NCBI GenBank assembly: GCA_035371905.1
Contig: DAORXQ010000031.1
Span: 1-16,407, forward strand
DNA: 16,407 bases
Source: a bacterium
GTDB lineage: Bacteria > Ratteibacteria > UBA8468 > B48-G9 > JAFGKM01
Direction: 5' to 3'
Below, one piece after another: positions 1 to 8,397 of this stretch. Position numbers and translations under genes: made by a program. Position 1 is the first letter of the stretch; every line of letters starts with the position of its first letter. The notes beneath the pieces were generated by a model. The model made no database searches. It had not been told where the DNA came from and saw nothing but the letters and a program-made list of their open reading frames with translations.

Positions 1-2
1 AC

Positions 3-359
3 ATTATTATAAAAGATTATGAAAAAGCGATAAATGAATACGAAAAAATGATAAAGTATTATCCAGATGATTGGAGAGTTAAAAATTCATTGGTTCTAAC
101 AAAAATTGCAAGTTGTTATTTAGAAAATAAGGAATATGATAAATCAATTGAAATTTATAAAAAGATATCTTCTGAATATAAAAATACTCCCTTTGAGAAA
201 TATGCAGATTTGATGATAGAATTTGTGAATGAATATATTAAAAAAGGAAAAGAAGTCCCTCTTGAAATTATACAGAAGAGGATGAGAGAAGTGGGATTAG
301 GAGAAGGAATAGTAAGCGAAGAAGTTATAGATGGAAAAGTGATTTATAAGGTAAAATGA
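3..359 (+). CDS. TPR-repeat protein, C-terminal part (5' end cut by window)
   Basis: The reading frame is open from the first bases of the window to a TGA at 357-359, so this is the tail of a longer gene; the ATG at 48 is internal. The translation holds two helical hairpins of tetratricopeptide type: one reads DYEKAINEYEKMIKYYPDDW, and the next, about 40 residues on, reads EYDKSIEIYKKISSEYKNTP. Alternating small and aromatic residues at A/Y/A positions fit the TPR consensus. About 45 further residues are rich in Lys and Glu and carry no motif I recognise. TPRs are protein-protein interaction scaffolds. In this neighbourhood of secreted proteins an envelope-associated role (BamD/YbgF-like or a general TPR lipoprotein) is possible, but the part that would show a signal peptide or lipobox is missing. 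A consensus Shine-Dalgarno-like sequence follows the stop at once. Confidence 0.75.
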   Translation: MIIKDYEKAINEYEKMIKYYPDDWRVKNSLVLTKIASCYLENKEYDKSIEIYKKISSEYKNTPFEKYADLMIEFVNEYIKKGKEVPLEIIQKRMREVGLGEGIVSEEVIDGKVIYKVK

Positions 360-414
360 GAAGGAGGTTATTTTTTATTCCAACAAAGACAATAAGGAAA
401 TAAAAAAGGGGAAA

Positions 415-483
415 ATGTGTAGAAATTTTTTTAAAATTATTTTTCTAATATTAATTTTAGAGAAAATTATTTTGTTTTCAGAT
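415..483 (+). repeat. Leader copy 1: signal-peptide coding segment shared with 2599-2667
   Basis: The first 23 codons of this gene and of the gene at 2599 match at about 54 of 69 bases by hand count. Both encode a basic start followed by FLILIL, two variable residues, IILFSD. The similarity stops right after the predicted signal peptide. Confidence 0.7.
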
Positions 484-2193
484 GAAATTCGGAATATAGA
501 TTTCATAAAAGAGTCTTTGAAAAATCAAGAAAAATTAAGTTATCCTTCATTAAAAGTAAAATATTCTGTCTCAATTTTAATTGATGGAAAAGAATCTCCA
601 CATAGAAAAAATTGTTTATACATAAGGACTCCTGATTACTTTTTTATTGAAGAGCAAGACCTGATTAAAGATGAAATTAATTTTATTAGAAAACTGAAAC
701 ATGAGAGGAGTACAAAAATAAATCATTCTTATTCAATAACAAAAACTGGATATAAAGCAGGAAGGATTTCTCAGGAGACAGAAAGTATATTCAACACGAT
801 TAAAATGGAAACCACCAATTTTCCAGTTTTAACAGAAAAAAATCCTTTTACTCCTCTTTATGAAGCACTGAATGAGGCAATAGATACAGAAGAAAAAAAG
901 ATTATAGATGGTTATACTTGTTATTTGTTTAAAATAATTGATAGAAAAAGCAACATTTGTTCAAATATATGGCTTGGAAAAGATATTGAATTCTGTCCTG
1001 TTTTAATTGAAGTTTTTAGAAAGAACTCTATTCTGGACCATAAAATACAGTTTGAAAATTACAAAGAAATTGTAAAAGGTTTCTGGTTTCCTATGAAAGT
1101 AATTGTAGAAATTTTTCCTGCTGAAACAACACCTGAATTAGAAAATTTTTACAAATCTAAAGGATTTTCACCAGATTTTGTTAAAAAAGTACTTAATGAA
1201 AAAAGTATTAATATTTATAATGTTATTGAAATTTCTGCAGGGAAACGAATATCAGAAGAAGAGATAAAACTGGAATTTCCTCCTGGAACAGAGGTAAGAG
1301 ACGAGTTAACAGGAAGATTTTTTAAAATTACTGGTTTAAACTCAGAAGAAATTATAAAGTTAGAATCTATTATCAAAAATTATGAATATCAATCTTCTTT
1401 GGTAAAATCAATATACATAAAGACAAAAATTTATACTCAACTTAACTCTTTTCAGGAAAATTTAACTAATACTTTAGAAAATCATACAGTTGTTTTAGCA
1501 AGAAAAGGAAATTTAGAATATGAAGAAGAGATAAGCAGATTTAAACCAGAATATAAGATAAATAAAATTTTCACGACAAAAAAACTTCATGATAAGAGTA
1601 CAGGGATTATAAAAATTCTGGGATATTCTATGAACCCTGAGAATAATGAAATAATTTCTCCTCCTGGATTAGAAGGTATTATTACCACAGATGACAACAT
1701 TGTAATGAAATATAAAATGTTTAAAACTCCTGACATAGGTACAAAAATTATAGTTTTTGGATTACCATTACTAAAACGTTTGAAAGAAGATAAAGTAAAA
1801 CTTTTACCAGATACTAAAAAGTTAGATGGATATTTATGTTATATAATTGAAGGTGATTGTAGTCCTCCATTTGAAGGGAAAAGTTATGAGATATGGATAG
1901 ACCCTAAAATAGGATTTATGCCAAGATTAATTAAAGAAAAAATTTCATCAAAAGATTACACAATTAGGAAATTTTTAGAATATAAAGAAATATCAAAAGA
2001 TATTTGGTTTCCAATGAGAGTGGAAGAAGAAAACGTATCAGAGAAAGAGATTAAGATTTCTCCTTATACTTTTATTTCCAAAATTGTTCGTAATTTATAT
2101 GTGGTAGATGATGTAAAAATAAATACTTCTGGTTACAGTATGATAAACTTATTTTCTATACTGGTTAAAGATAGTATATTAGTAAAAAAATAA
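415..2193 (+). CDS. Secreted repeat protein, LolA/RseB-like repeats (in-frame part)
   Basis: A 592-residue product starting at an ATG preceded by an AAGGGG motif. Residues 1-22 form a Sec-type signal peptide (basic start, hydrophobic FLILIL...IILFS), with no lipobox cysteine, so a periplasmic or outer-envelope location is expected. The mature part has two repeats of about 240 residues: repeat A about 30-305 and repeat B about 315-560. Shared landmarks are a DGYxCYxxE-like strand (A 165-170, B 471-476), a following W(L/I)x segment, and a YKEIxKxxWFPM segment (A 216-227, B 523-534). Repeat A ends with an LEFPPGTEVRDELTG motif. This resembles outer-membrane lipoprotein sorting/RseB-type beta folds, but that assignment is by eye. 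The stop is a tandem TAA TAG right after seven A residues, and a third, partial repeat continues in the -1 frame to 2573. Operon with the TPR gene upstream is likely. Confidence 0.7.
   Translation: MCRNFFKIIFLILILEKIILFSDEIRNIDFIKESLKNQEKLSYPSLKVKYSVSILIDGKESPHRKNCLYIRTPDYFFIEEQDLIKDEINFIRKLKHERSTKINHSYSITKTGYKAGRISQETESIFNTIKMETTNFPVLTEKNPFTPLYEALNEAIDTEEKKIIDGYTCYLFKIIDRKSNICSNIWLGKDIEFCPVLIEVFRKNSILDHKIQFENYKEIVKGFWFPMKVIVEIFPAETTPELENFYKSKGFSPDFVKKVLNEKSINIYNVIEISAGKRISEEEIKLEFPPGTEVRDELTGRFFKITGLNSEEIIKLESIIKNYEYQSSLVKSIYIKTKIYTQLNSFQENLTNTLENHTVVLARKGNLEYEEEISRFKPEYKINKIFTTKKLHDKSTGIIKILGYSMNPENNEIISPPGLEGIITTDDNIVMKYKMFKTPDIGTKIIVFGLPLLKRLKEDKVKLLPDTKKLDGYLCYIIEGDCSPPFEGKSYEIWIDPKIGFMPRLIKEKISSKDYTIRKFLEYKEISKDIWFPMRVEEENVSEKEIKISPYTFISKIVRNLYVVDDVKINTSGYSMINLFSILVKDSILVKK
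2184..2190 (+). other. A7 tract: probable frameshift site (A AAA AAA before TAA)
   Basis: Seven A residues end the 415-2193 frame: codons GTA AAA AAA are followed directly by TAA TAG. A -1 slip, or one extra A, joins the frame to the open one that codes the third repeat, giving SILVKK-IIGEKIIDGDRCYE. The codon phase matches the classical X XXY YYZ slippery heptamer. The -1 frame has a TAG at 2172-2174, so the switch must fall between 2175 and 2193, and the tract lies inside that interval. Confidence 0.6.
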
Positions 2194-2573
2194 TAGGAGA
2201 AAAAATTATAGATGGGGATAGGTGTTATGAAATAGAAATTGAAAGAGAGTTTGAAATTTATAAAGTTTATCTAGATATAGATTGTGGATATTTAATTGAA
2301 AAAGTTGTTGCTATTGACAAAGAAACCAATAATCAATTAATGTATGAACGTGAGGTTAAAAAATTTCAAAAATTTGGGCAAGATATATGGTATCCAGTTG
2401 AAATTGAAAGAAGGTTTTATGACGGGAAAGGACAGATATGTCAGAGGGACCACAAAATTATTAAGAAATTTATACCGAATTCGGAAGTAAAAGATTCATT
2501 ATTTACACTTAAGTTTCCAAAAGGTCTTTTAATTAATGATGGTATCAAAGGAACAGGAGTTTTTGCTAAATAG
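2190..2573 (+). pseudogene. Out-of-frame third repeat of the secreted repeat protein
   Basis: A frame of 127 codons in the -1 phase relative to the gene before it, uninterrupted to a TAG at 2571-2573. It repeats the signature of the upstream repeats: KIIDGDRCYEIE (compare KIIDGYTCY in repeat A), QDIWYPVEI (compare KDIWFPMRV in repeat B) and LKFPKGLLINDGIKG (compare LEFPPGTEVRDELTG in repeat A). The N-terminal half of a full repeat is absent. The only ATG (2340) falls in the middle of the domain with no Shine-Dalgarno sequence, so independent translation is unlikely. An AGGAG at 2195-2199 lies 5 nt before an ATT in this frame, a poor start. Either the gene is disrupted, by mutation or a homopolymer error, or the full product of about 719 residues is made by frameshifting. 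Confidence 0.6.
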
Positions 2574-2598
2574 TGAAATTTAAAATAGGAGGAGAAAA

Positions 2599-2667
2599 AT
2601 GGTTAGAAAATTGCTCAGAATTGTCTTTCTGATATTAATTTTAAAAGGAATTATATTGTTTTCAGAT
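2599..2667 (+). repeat. Leader copy 2: signal-peptide coding segment shared with 415-483
   Basis: Second copy of the signal-peptide leader, MVRKLLRIVFLILIL followed by KGIILFSD. It is joined here to a mature protein that has no similarity to the one at 415. Confidence 0.7.
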
Positions 2668-5322
2668 GATTATGAAATTAAAGGAAGGGTTGTGGACAGG
2701 AATGGAAGTGGTATAAAAAATGCTTTAGTTGCTTATGGTCCAGGTGTATTCTGGATTAATTATAAATCTGTAAGGACAGATGAAAATGGCTTTTTTCACC
2801 TTAAAAATTTACCACATGAAAAAAGTATAGTTGCTGTTCAATGTAAAGGTTTTTCCCCAAAGTTTTTTGAAATTACTCCTGGAAAAGAAGAGAGCATTCC
2901 TTTTTTAAATGTAGAACTTGAACCAGGACATTCTGTCTCCGGTTATATAATTGATGAGAATGGTAAACCGGTAAAAGGCGCTCAAATTTCTACAATGGCT
3001 CTATGTAGGTTTATTTCTGCTGGATGTGAACAAATTTACAGATATCTTGAATCATCCTGTATAACAGATGAAAAAGGATATTTTAAACTGGAAGATTTAC
3101 CTTCAGAAGGGGTATTTATCTCTGTATATGCTGAAGGATATGCAATGATTGATAAGAAATTTCTTGGAGTTGATAGGGATGATTATAAAATTGTTTTAAA
3201 GGTATTAGGATGTATCAGGGGTAAAATTATTGATGAAAAAACAAAAAATCCTGTTAAAAAATTCAAAGTAAAACTTAATTTTCCAGTTTTAAAAAAAATA
3301 ACTGATTTAACTGGTGGATTCAGTTGTGATTTTATAAAAGGTGTGAATTTTGAAAGTGAAGATGGAACTTTTGAAATTTCAAATCTTACGCCTGATGCTG
3401 TTTATAAAGTAATTATTGAAAGTGAAGGTTTTGCTCCATTTTATATTGAAAAAGTTAAAGCAAAAAGGGTTCAGGAAAAAGAATATGAAATATTTGAATT
3501 AAAGCCATCTTTTTTAAGAATAGAGGGATATGTTTACAATTCAGTCAAAAAAACTCCTGTTTCAGATGCTGAAGTGATTATGATTGATACTCTGGGTAGA
3601 AACATTGGCTTTTTTTCCTGGATAAATGATTATTATGATTATGAAGAATTGGGTGTGGTAAGAAAAACCAGAACAGATGAAAAGGGAAAATTTACAATTT
3701 CAGATATTAGAAATACAAGGGGATATTTTATAATCAAACATCCTGAATATGGAAAAGCATTTTATCCTGAAATTCCAATAACTGAAAAAACAAAAACTAT
3801 TGAATTTCCGATTGACCCTTCAGGAAAAATTGAAGGAATAGTTTATGATAAAAATAAAAGTCCTATTTCAGGTGTTGAAATTTATCTGGAACAAAAAATA
3901 GATGGAGATAGTGCTTTTTTTGGTTATGTTAAAACTGATGAAAATGGTTTTTATTCCTTCCAGAATTTATCATCGGGATATTATACAATAAGAGTAAGTT
4001 CTTTAAATGGAGTGAATTATAAAGAAGTTTATTTAAATCCAGGAGAAAATAAAAAAGTTGATTTTGGTCTTGAAAAAGGAGCAAAAATTAAAGGAAGGGT
4101 TATTCATAGAGGAAAACCTCTTGAAGAGGTGGAGGTAAGTATAATTGATATTAAAAAGAGAACTTCTATTGCAAAATCTACCACAGATAAAAACGGAGAA
4201 TATGAGATAATTGGACTTGAAAAAGGAGAATATAAAATAGAAGTGATGAAAGGAGATTGGTTAGACCCTAATAAACTTTTAATTGAAAAGGATATAAAAA
4301 TAAAAAATGAAGAGAATGAGATAAATTTTGTTTTTCCTGAGAGTACAATTGAAGGGAAGGTTATTGATTTTAAAACAAAAAAGCCTGTTTCAGACATAAT
4401 AATCAGTGCATATAAAAAAATAAGAAGTTACAGGTTATGGGGAAAAAATGGTTTTGATACTTATGAATATGAATGGATATGGCAGCCGAAACAGAAAGCA
4501 AAAACTGATAAAAATGGGAATTTTAAACTTGAAAATGTTGAAGATGGAATGTATGTTATTGTTGCAGGAGATATTAATTCAAAAGATAGAGTTGCTTCAA
4601 AACTGTTAAGAGTAAAAAATCCTTTATCATTGAAAAATATAATTCTTGAAATAAATCAACCAGGTAAACTTAAAGTTGAACTATTTGATAAAGAAACAGG
4701 TAAGATAATTGAAAAAGCAAGTGTGTGTCTTTTTACCTCTGAAAATTTCTATCTTCATTTAGGTTATCCGGAAGTAAAATACGATGATTATTCCTGGTTT
4801 TCTATGAAAAATCCTTATTCATTTAAAAATGGAGAGATAATTTTTGAAAATTTGAAACCCGGAATATATTATGTATTTGCAAGTGCACCGGGATATGTCT
4901 GTTCAAGAAAAGAAAAAGTAGTGGTTAAAGAAAATGGAATTTCTGAAAAAAATATAAAACTTGGGCCTGGTTGTATGGTTGAGTTTATTCTAAAAGAACC
5001 TGAACCTCCTTTTAATGGTATTTTAACTATTGGATTGAAATTGAAAACAGAGGATGGAAGAATACCACTTATAGATTATTATGGATATAGAATGAGTGGA
5101 ATATATGAATTTTTTGATGAGAAAGACGGAAAAAAAGTTTTTGTTATTAATACACTGAAAGAAGGAAGATATACAGGAGAAATTGAAATTTACAGAGAAA
5201 ATTCACTTTATGTAGCAACTTACAAATTCCAAAAACATTTATACAGACAAAAAATTGAATTCAGCGTTGAAAAAGGGAAGAAAAAAGTAATTGAAATAGA
5301 TATGAGGGAAAAAAGGTTATAA
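2599..5322 (+). CDS. Large secreted protein with about eight carboxypeptidase-regulatory-like repeats
   Basis: A 907-residue product; the ATG follows AGGAGGA with 5 nt spacing. Residues 1-22 are a signal peptide. The rest is a chain of beta-sandwich modules of the carboxypeptidase regulatory-like/SdrD-B type (about 26-90, 112-190, 205-285, 297-385, 410-485, 497-570, 593-672, 690-795). Each starts with IxGxVxDxxxxPVxxAxV and carries a TDENGxFxxxNLxxGxYxIxV core; TDENG or TDKNG occurs at residues 60, 446, 539 and 646. The last 110 or so residues are not an evident repeat. No catalytic domain, cell-wall anchor or C-terminal sorting motif is visible, so a structural, adhesive or carbohydrate-binding role at the cell surface is the most that can be inferred. 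It follows the 415-2573 gene by 25 nt and is probably in its operon. No terminator hairpin is visible after the stop. Confidence 0.85.
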   Translation: MVRKLLRIVFLILILKGIILFSDDYEIKGRVVDRNGSGIKNALVAYGPGVFWINYKSVRTDENGFFHLKNLPHEKSIVAVQCKGFSPKFFEITPGKEESIPFLNVELEPGHSVSGYIIDENGKPVKGAQISTMALCRFISAGCEQIYRYLESSCITDEKGYFKLEDLPSEGVFISVYAEGYAMIDKKFLGVDRDDYKIVLKVLGCIRGKIIDEKTKNPVKKFKVKLNFPVLKKITDLTGGFSCDFIKGVNFESEDGTFEISNLTPDAVYKVIIESEGFAPFYIEKVKAKRVQEKEYEIFELKPSFLRIEGYVYNSVKKTPVSDAEVIMIDTLGRNIGFFSWINDYYDYEELGVVRKTRTDEKGKFTISDIRNTRGYFIIKHPEYGKAFYPEIPITEKTKTIEFPIDPSGKIEGIVYDKNKSPISGVEIYLEQKIDGDSAFFGYVKTDENGFYSFQNLSSGYYTIRVSSLNGVNYKEVYLNPGENKKVDFGLEKGAKIKGRVIHRGKPLEEVEVSIIDIKKRTSIAKSTTDKNGEYEIIGLEKGEYKIEVMKGDWLDPNKLLIEKDIKIKNEENEINFVFPESTIEGKVIDFKTKKPVSDIIISAYKKIRSYRLWGKNGFDTYEYEWIWQPKQKAKTDKNGNFKLENVEDGMYVIVAGDINSKDRVASKLLRVKNPLSLKNIILEINQPGKLKVELFDKETGKIIEKASVCLFTSENFYLHLGYPEVKYDDYSWFSMKNPYSFKNGEIIFENLKPGIYYVFASAPGYVCSRKEKVVVKENGISEKNIKLGPGCMVEFILKEPEPPFNGILTIGLKLKTEDGRIPLIDYYGYRMSGIYEFFDEKDGKKVFVINTLKEGRYTGEIEIYRENSLYVATYKFQKHLYRQKIEFSVEKGKKKVIEIDMREKRL

Positions 5323-5335
5323 TAAATATTATAAT
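5318..5335 (+). promoter_or_regulatory. Two possible -10 boxes upstream of the radical SAM gene
   Basis: Two TATAAT hexamers (5318-5323 and 5330-5335) lie in the 40-nt gap. Neither has a good -35 at 16-18 nt; a TTGAAA at 5291-5296 is 21 nt from the first. In such AT-rich DNA these may be chance matches. Confidence 0.3.
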
Positions 5336-5362
5336 CTAACTTTTTATTTTATCAGTTTACCA

Positions 5363-6484
5363 GTGAAAATAATAAAAGTAAAATCAGGGAAGAAAATACA
5401 TAACTGGTATCCTGGAAAGAGGGAATGTACATCTGAAAGAATACTTTTAAATCCATATATAGGTTGTGAAGTTGGTTGTTTTTTCTGTTATGCTTTAAGT
5501 TATCCGGGTAATTTTCAAAAAGCAAGGAAGGAGAGAGTAATCTTTGTATATGAGAATTTTGTTGAGAATTTAAAAAGACAGATTGAAAAATTGAATATTG
5601 CTTTCTGTGGTTATCTTTCTCCTGTTTCAGAACCATTTCAGTCAGTAGAAAAAATATACAAATTATCAGAAAAAACAATAGAATTTTTTGTTGAGAATAA
5701 TATACCTGTTGAATTCATTACGAAATCAGTTATTCCAGAAAGTGTAGTTGAAATGATAAAACAAAAGAAGCATTCTTTTGGTCAGATTTCAATTTTAACT
5801 GTAGATGAAGATTTAAGGAAGAAACTGATGAGAAGAGGAGCAGAGACAGAATTATTATTTAAAAATATTGAGGAACTTGCAAAAAATAATATATTCTGTG
5901 TGTGTAGAACTGACCCTATTATTCCATTTATTACCGATGATAGGGAAAAACTTAAAATACTTATTAAAAAAGCAGTTGACAGTGGAGCAAAACATATTGT
6001 TTCAAGTATTATGGATATTCCACAGGCAATAAAGGATGATGTGTTGATATATATAAAAAAATTTTTTGGAGAGGATATAAAGAGAAAAATAGAAATTTTA
6101 TATAATGAGAGAATAGGGAACTGGTTTCATGCTGATATTAGATATAGAAGAGAAATTTTTACTTTTTTAAAAGAAGTTTGTGACAAATATAACATTTCTT
6201 TTGCTTTATGTATGGAATTTGAGAAAAAAGATGGTAAAATAATAGGTTTTAATAGGGAATTTATGACAAGTAAAAATTGTGAAGGAATTGATATACCTGT
6301 TTATTTCAGAAAAGGAAAAAAGTTTTATCCATTTAATTGTTACGGAAATTGCTTAAAATGTAAAACTGCTGAATGTGGAATAGAAGAACTTGCACAGGGA
6401 AATAAAGAAGACAGTTTTTCAGGATGGGATTATTACGATTATTTAAGATGGAATAAGATTGTAGGACAGGAGAAACTTTTATGA
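5363..6484 (+). CDS. Radical SAM protein, spore-photoproduct-lyase-like family
   Basis: 373 residues from a GTG start; there is no ATG in frame near by and no Shine-Dalgarno sequence, so the start is uncertain. The radical SAM 4Fe-4S motif is IGCEVGCFFCYA (C35, C39, C42, a CX3CX2C). The following order of segments, SPVSEPFQSVE, VEFITKS, QISILTVDE.LRKKLMRRGAE and RTDPIIPFI, matches the SPL-like/Rv2578c-like radical SAM group, whose members lie in a TIM-barrel fold and mostly have unknown substrates. Real spore photoproduct lyase is not implied, because nothing else suggests sporulation. A second cysteine cluster, C326-X3-C330-X2-C333-X4-C338, near the C-terminus could hold an auxiliary Fe-S cluster or zinc. 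The stop overlaps the next gene's start as ATGA, so the two are probably translationally coupled. Confidence 0.8.
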   Translation: MKIIKVKSGKKIHNWYPGKRECTSERILLNPYIGCEVGCFFCYALSYPGNFQKARKERVIFVYENFVENLKRQIEKLNIAFCGYLSPVSEPFQSVEKIYKLSEKTIEFFVENNIPVEFITKSVIPESVVEMIKQKKHSFGQISILTVDEDLRKKLMRRGAETELLFKNIEELAKNNIFCVCRTDPIIPFITDDREKLKILIKKAVDSGAKHIVSSIMDIPQAIKDDVLIYIKKFFGEDIKRKIEILYNERIGNWFHADIRYRREIFTFLKEVCDKYNISFALCMEFEKKDGKIIGFNREFMTSKNCEGIDIPVYFRKGKKFYPFNCYGNCLKCKTAECGIEELAQGNKEDSFSGWDYYDYLRWNKIVGQEKLL

Positions 6485-8394
6485 AAATTATACTTGCATC
6501 AAAATCAGAAAGAAGAAAAGAGTTATTGAAGAAAATTTGTGAAGAATTTAAAGTTGTTGACAGTAATTTTGATGAGAGTGAAATAAAAGAAAAAGACCCT
6601 GTTAAATATGCAATTAAATGTGCAATTGAAAAGGCAAAAATTGTTGGAGAAAAATATTCCGATGCAGTTGTCATAGGTGCTGATACTGTTGTTTTTTTAA
6701 ATAATGAAATTATAGGTAAACCGTCAAGTTATGATGAGGCAAAGGGGATTCTTAAAAAATTATCCGGTACAGAACATTCAGTAATTACAGGGTTTGCGAT
6801 ATATAAAAAGGATGAAAATAAATTGATTACTGATTATGAATTAAGTTATGTAAAGTTTAAAGATATTAAGGATGAAGAAATTGAGGAATATTTAAAGACA
6901 GAGGATTTTTGGGATAAAGCGGGTGCTTATGGAATTCAGAACATTGGGGATAGATTTGTTGAATATGTTAAAGGTGATTTTGATAATGTTGTTGGTTTAC
7001 CTGTAAAAAAATTAAAAAAATATCTTGATGAATTTATTTATGAAGAATTAACGGTTGATATTTATGATATTGCCCTTCCAAATAACTGGGGAGTTGGAAG
7101 GTATGAAAATTTTGTTGTATTTGTTCCTGGTGGAGTTACTGGAGACAGGGTAAGAGTTAGGATTTCAAAGTCAAAAAAGAATTACTCTTTCGGAGAGATC
7201 GTTGAAATTGAAAAGTCCTCAGAGTATAGAGTTAAACCTGAATGCGAACATTTTGGAGATTGTGGTGGATGTGTTTTTCAGAATGTTCGTTATGAAAAAC
7301 AACTTGAGATAAAAAAAGAATATCTGATTTCATGTTTAAAAAAATTAGGAGAAATTGAGGAGATTAATTTGAAAGAAATTATACCATCACCTGAAATTTA
7401 TTTTTACAGAAATAAGATGGAGTTTGCATTTGGTAGTGAAGATGGAAAACTGATTCTTGGATTGAGAGAAAGAAGTTTACCTTATAAAAAATATAGTAAA
7501 AGAGTTATTCCTTTGAGAAGATGTTTTATTTTCAGTAAAAAGGTAGAAAAAATTTTCCCAATTGTTTGTGATTTTTTTTCTTCATTGAATATCTCTTCTT
7601 ATGACCCTTTTAAAAAGACAGGTATTTTGAGGCATCTTGTTATTAAGGAAAGCAAAAATAAAGATGGGATAATGCTTATTTTTGTGACAAAAAGTGGAGT
7701 TGATATTGATTTTTCTAAACTGATTGGTTTACTGTTGAAGGAAATTGAAAAAATAAAAAGTATTTACTGGGTAGAAAATGACCAGATATCAGATGTTGTT
7801 AATTATGAGAAAAAACATATTCTATATGGAGAAAAATTCATTGAAGAAAAGATAAATAATTTAACTTTTAGAATTTATCCTGAGACATTTTTTCAACCGA
7901 ATACAAAATGTGCAGAAATTTTATATAAAAAAATTCTTGAAAATATTGATGAAAAGAGTAAAGTCCTTGGTTTATACTGTGGAACAGGACCAATTGAAAT
8001 AACTGTTTCTAAAAAAGCAGAGGAAGTAATAGGAGTTGATTGGGATATTTCAAATATTAATACTGCTGTTGAAAATTGTAAGATAAACCAGATAAAAAAC
8101 TGTAATTTTTATGCTGAAAGAGCAGAAAAATTTTTAAATAGAGAATTACACGAATTTTTTAACTATTTAATACTTGACCCACCAAGAGGTGGATTGAGTT
8201 CAAAAAGTATAAAAAAAATATTAAAGAAAAAAATACCCAATATTATTTACATTTCCTGTAATCCTTCAACTTTATCAAGAGATTTAAAAGAGTTTAAAGA
8301 AGGAGGTTACTCTATAGAAAAAATACTTCTATTTGATTTTTTCCCTCACACATCCCATCTTGAATCTTTTGTTTTATTGAAAAAGTATGAATAA
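6481..8394 (+). CDS. Fusion: Maf nucleotide pyrophosphatase + RlmD/TrmA-type RNA uracil-5 methyltransferase
   Basis: A single 637-residue frame with two complete enzymes. Residues 1-186 are Maf, which hydrolyses nucleoside triphosphates (dTTP/UTP or modified nucleotides) to monophosphates: ILASKSERRKELL at the start, VIGADTVV (64-71), GKP (79-81), FWDKAGAYGIQ (143-153) and NVVGLP (169-174). Residues from about 190 are a TrmA-family S-adenosylmethionine-dependent m5U methyltransferase, probably acting on 23S rRNA. They hold a TRAM domain (about 190-243), 4Fe-4S ligands C255, C261, C264 and C348, the SAM-binding LGLYCGTG (496-503), DPPRGG (566-571), the nucleophile C593 in ISCNPSTL, and the general base E628 in HTSHLES. 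RlmD versus RlmC/TrmA is chosen on the TRAM domain plus Fe-S motif; the exact uridine cannot be told. All catalytic residues look intact, so both halves are probably active. The next gene has its own promoter 4 nt after the stop. Confidence 0.88.
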   Translation: MKIILASKSERRKELLKKICEEFKVVDSNFDESEIKEKDPVKYAIKCAIEKAKIVGEKYSDAVVIGADTVVFLNNEIIGKPSSYDEAKGILKKLSGTEHSVITGFAIYKKDENKLITDYELSYVKFKDIKDEEIEEYLKTEDFWDKAGAYGIQNIGDRFVEYVKGDFDNVVGLPVKKLKKYLDEFIYEELTVDIYDIALPNNWGVGRYENFVVFVPGGVTGDRVRVRISKSKKNYSFGEIVEIEKSSEYRVKPECEHFGDCGGCVFQNVRYEKQLEIKKEYLISCLKKLGEIEEINLKEIIPSPEIYFYRNKMEFAFGSEDGKLILGLRERSLPYKKYSKRVIPLRRCFIFSKKVEKIFPIVCDFFSSLNISSYDPFKKTGILRHLVIKESKNKDGIMLIFVTKSGVDIDFSKLIGLLLKEIEKIKSIYWVENDQISDVVNYEKKHILYGEKFIEEKINNLTFRIYPETFFQPNTKCAEILYKKILENIDEKSKVLGLYCGTGPIEITVSKKAEEVIGVDWDISNINTAVENCKINQIKNCNFYAERAEKFLNRELHEFFNYLILDPPRGGLSSKSIKKILKKKIPNIIYISCNPSTLSRDLKEFKEGGYSIEKILLFDFFPHTSHLESFVLLKKYE

Positions 8395-8397
8395 AAA

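Noticed and set aside
4104..4397. Minus-strand frame of 97 codons, and similar ones at 5352-5678, 6333-6674, 10602-10883 and 10844-11050
   Set aside because: All lie antisense to well-supported genes, with no family match and no ribosome-binding site.
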